The position numbers and the translations under genes were made by a program. The notes beneath the pieces are model-generated. The model was not told where the DNA came from. It was given only the letters and a program-made list of their open reading frames with translations, and ran no database searches. Below are positions 62,332-64,000 of a DNA stretch of 64,000 nucleotides, piece by piece (the stretch's first letter is position 1; each line of letters starts with the position of its first letter). The stretch lies in contig NZ_CP059732.1 of NCBI RefSeq assembly GCF_014117325.1, positions 4,105,001-4,169,000 of the forward strand, written 5' to 3'. This DNA comes from Spirosoma foliorum. GTDB lineage: Bacteria > Bacteroidota > Bacteroidia > Cytophagales > Spirosomataceae.

Positions 62332-63999
62332 TTAGTACCTGCCACCAGGCTTCCGTCGATTCAAGGCGGGTTCACGTTCAACAATTGGCAACTGGGTCGG
62401 TCGGCTAGTCAGGCCGGTTGTATCTGTTAATGAGTTTAGAAACGAAACCAGTGCTTTCTGCTCCACAGGCGTCAGATCGAGGGGTTTATCGGCTAAGGTT
62501 TGCCCATCAAGATGAATACCAATCCCTCGCCCTCCGCCCCGGTTATAGAAATCCACAACCTGATCGAGTGTTTTATAAACGCCATTATGCATGTAGGGAG
62601 CTGTAAGGGCTGCATTACGTACCGTTGGCGTTTTAAACGCAAACCGATGTAGTTCTTTCTGGTACGTCATAAATTTCCCAGGGTCTGAGTCAATGCGGGC
62701 GTTTTCTATTTTTCGGCGATTGGGCACCCCAATAATTTCGCTTTCGGTCTTGTCGAAATGAGGAGGTGTAAAGCCATTATAAATAGGGAAGAAATGGCAG
62801 GTTGCGCAACGGGCTTTGCCTAAAAACAAGTTAAAGCCCAGCTTTTCGTCGGCCGTTAGTGACACCTCTTCTCCACGCAGATAGCGGTCAGATCGGGAAT
62901 TAAGGCTCGTCAGGCTACGGATATAACACGCCAGCGCATTGCGTACGTTCGGGGCAGTCAAGCCACCCGAGAAAGCTTCAGTGAACCATTTTTTGTACTC
63001 ACTGCTTCCCGACAGTTTACGAACGACTTCATCAGGAGACGTTCGCATCTCGTGGGCATTTTTGAGCACATCGTGAGCCTGGTCTTCCAAATAAAAAACC
63101 CTCGAATCGTAAAACTGGACATTTTGCAAGCCAGCGTTCAGCAAGGTGGGCGCATTTCGCAGAACCGATTTCCGCCCCCGAAACGCCCGGCTTTTCACGC
63201 GACCATCGGTAAACGCCCGCTCTGGCTGGTGGCACGAAGCACAGCTCCGGGCATTATTCCCCGATAATAAGGGATCAAAAAACAGCACCTTACCCAACGC
63301 TACTTTTTGGGGAGAACTCCTAAAATCACCAAAGTTGATCAAGTAATCGGGTCGGAAAGCACCCGAATCAGAGAGTGTGGTAACCATAGGCGACAGAAAC
63401 CGGCCACTAGCTGTCACCCCAACGCCTAGCGTCTGTCGAGCCTGCTGTAATACGTTACAAAGTGGATAGAGTTGTTCCCGAATAAACGTAACCCGATCGA
63501 AACTACTAAAATCAGAAGCCTTGCTTACGGCCTGAATAGCGGCTAGCCAGTGCTTTTCTACCTGCGTTGCCAACGCATTAGGAAGACGGTTGGCATACGG
63601 TTGGAATGTTTCATGAAGGGTAGTAAGAACAACGGCAGCTTCGGGTAATCCGGTCTGGACTTCGGGCGCATCATACCCAGTGATCCCCAAGGTCAATAAC
63701 CGGAAAAGTTCCTCCCGTATGGCCTCTAAAATATCGGTATCTGATAGTTTGTTAGCAGGTATACCTTGCTCTAATCGGGTTGAGTACGATAATAATACCG
63801 TTAGCTCGTGGACTAAGCTATCTTTTTGCGTCCGATCGTAGGTTGGAAATAGGTAAGGTTCAACAACTTGCAAACCACGGGGCATCATAAGAATCTCGCC
63901 AGGCTCATCTACTTCAACTTCCACGACCGGGGGGCCATTGACGCGACTAGCCAAAACGGGCTGATAATATTCCAATAGCCATTCGAGACGCTTGTACCC
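62332..63999 (-). CDS. Dihaem cytochrome c peroxidase (MauG family), 5' end outside window
   Basis: The C-terminal part of a periplasmic dihaem peroxidase. Two CxxCH haem motifs are present (CASCHQPERAFTDG and CATCHFFP), with the typical MHNGVYKTLDQVVDFYNRGGG end. The N-terminal part (about 250 residues, GYKRLEWLLEYYQP type, Glu-rich helices) resembles an imelysin-like domain. The frame is open to the window edge, so the start and any signal peptide are missing. Confidence 0.9.
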   Translation of the reverse strand, partial: GYKRLEWLLEYYQPVLASRVNGPPVVEVEVDEPGEILMMPRGLQVVEPYLFPTYDRTQKDSLVHELTVLLSYSTRLEQGIPANKLSDTDILEAIREELFRLLTLGITGYDAPEVQTGLPEAAVVLTTLHETFQPYANRLPNALATQVEKHWLAAIQAVSKASDFSSFDRVTFIREQLYPLCNVLQQARQTLGVGVTASGRFLSPMVTTLSDSGAFRPDYLINFGDFRSSPQKVALGKVLFFDPLLSGNNARSCASCHQPERAFTDGRVKSRAFRGRKSVLRNAPTLLNAGLQNVQFYDSRVFYLEDQAHDVLKNAHEMRTSPDEVVRKLSGSSEYKKWFTEAFSGGLTAPNVRNALACYIRSLTSLNSRSDRYLRGEEVSLTADEKLGFNLFLGKARCATCHFFPIYNGFTPPHFDKTESEIIGVPNRRKIENARIDSDPGKFMTYQKELHRFAFKTPTVRNAALTAPYMHNGVYKTLDQVVDFYNRGGGRGIGIHLDGQTLADKPLDLTPVEQKALVSFLNSLTDTTGLTSRPTQLPIVEREPALNRRKPGGRY

Positions 64000-64000
64000 T

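Noticed and set aside
1..64000. Search by eye for rRNA, tRNA, tmRNA, riboswitches, CRISPR arrays, transposases, integrases and phage genes
   Set aside because: None was recognised; a systematic covariance-model scan could still find a small RNA.

Overview
This window looks like chromosomal DNA of a Bacteroidota bacterium of the order Cytophagales, most probably Spirosoma or a close relative. The evidence is a LytS/LytTR two-component pair, SusD-less sugar-degradation genes of families GH43, GH88 and GH105, Tat-type twin-arginine leaders on a Gfo/Idh/MocA enzyme and a sugar isomerase, an ECF sigma factor with an unusual membrane partner, a possible TAnnTTTG promoter box, and near absence of Shine-Dalgarno signals. 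The genus is an inference from protein flavour only. I see no rRNA, tRNA, CRISPR array, insertion sequence or phage gene.

Layout. 1-8.2 kb: a glycosyltransferase end, then a leftward run of four SAM methyltransferases, two cobalamin-binding radical SAM enzymes and a nucleotidyltransferase, a possible specialised-metabolite or glycan-modification cluster, AT-rich in its right half. 8.6-11 kb: LytTR regulator, its histidine kinase and a small secreted protein. 11-19.4 kb: a GH43 enzyme, a small Trp/Tyr/Arg-rich secreted protein, a czcCBA-like heavy-metal efflux operon and a divergent OmpR-type regulator. 19.5-31.7 kb: porin, outer-membrane protein plus K+ channel, deacetylase, small acetyltransferase, WYL regulator, SRPBCC protein, acyl-CoA dehydrogenase, a frameshifted P-loop kinase, GMC oxidoreductase and a GH105 hydrolase. 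31.9-40.5 kb: a frameshifted FAD oxidoreductase, CoA pyrophosphatase, an AcrAB-like drug efflux operon and a GH88 enzyme. 40.5-50.2 kb: a GDSL-like protein, an ECF sigma factor with a candidate dual-membrane anti-sigma factor, PQQ-type dehydrogenase, GNAT, threonine dehydratase-like enzyme, sugar isomerase, FolE/QueD and a zinc-ribbon protein. 50.5-64 kb: metallo-hydrolase, a sugar operon (GH109-like oxidoreductase, MFS transporter, an embedded DUF4258/YgiT pair, galactokinase-like kinase), a LolC/E-type permease, RbfA, a membrane protein, a queuosine precursor transporter, a purple acid phosphatase-like protein and the end of a dihaem cytochrome c peroxidase.

The points most worth a second look are: (1) the sigma factor paired with a protein that appears to cross both membranes; (2) a toxin-antitoxin-like pair translationally threaded through a sugar operon; (3) the B12-radical SAM/methyltransferase cluster; (4) at least sixteen long intergenic inverted repeats with different arm sequences, some arms shared between distant loci; (5) two genes each broken by exactly one extra base in a seven-base homopolymer.
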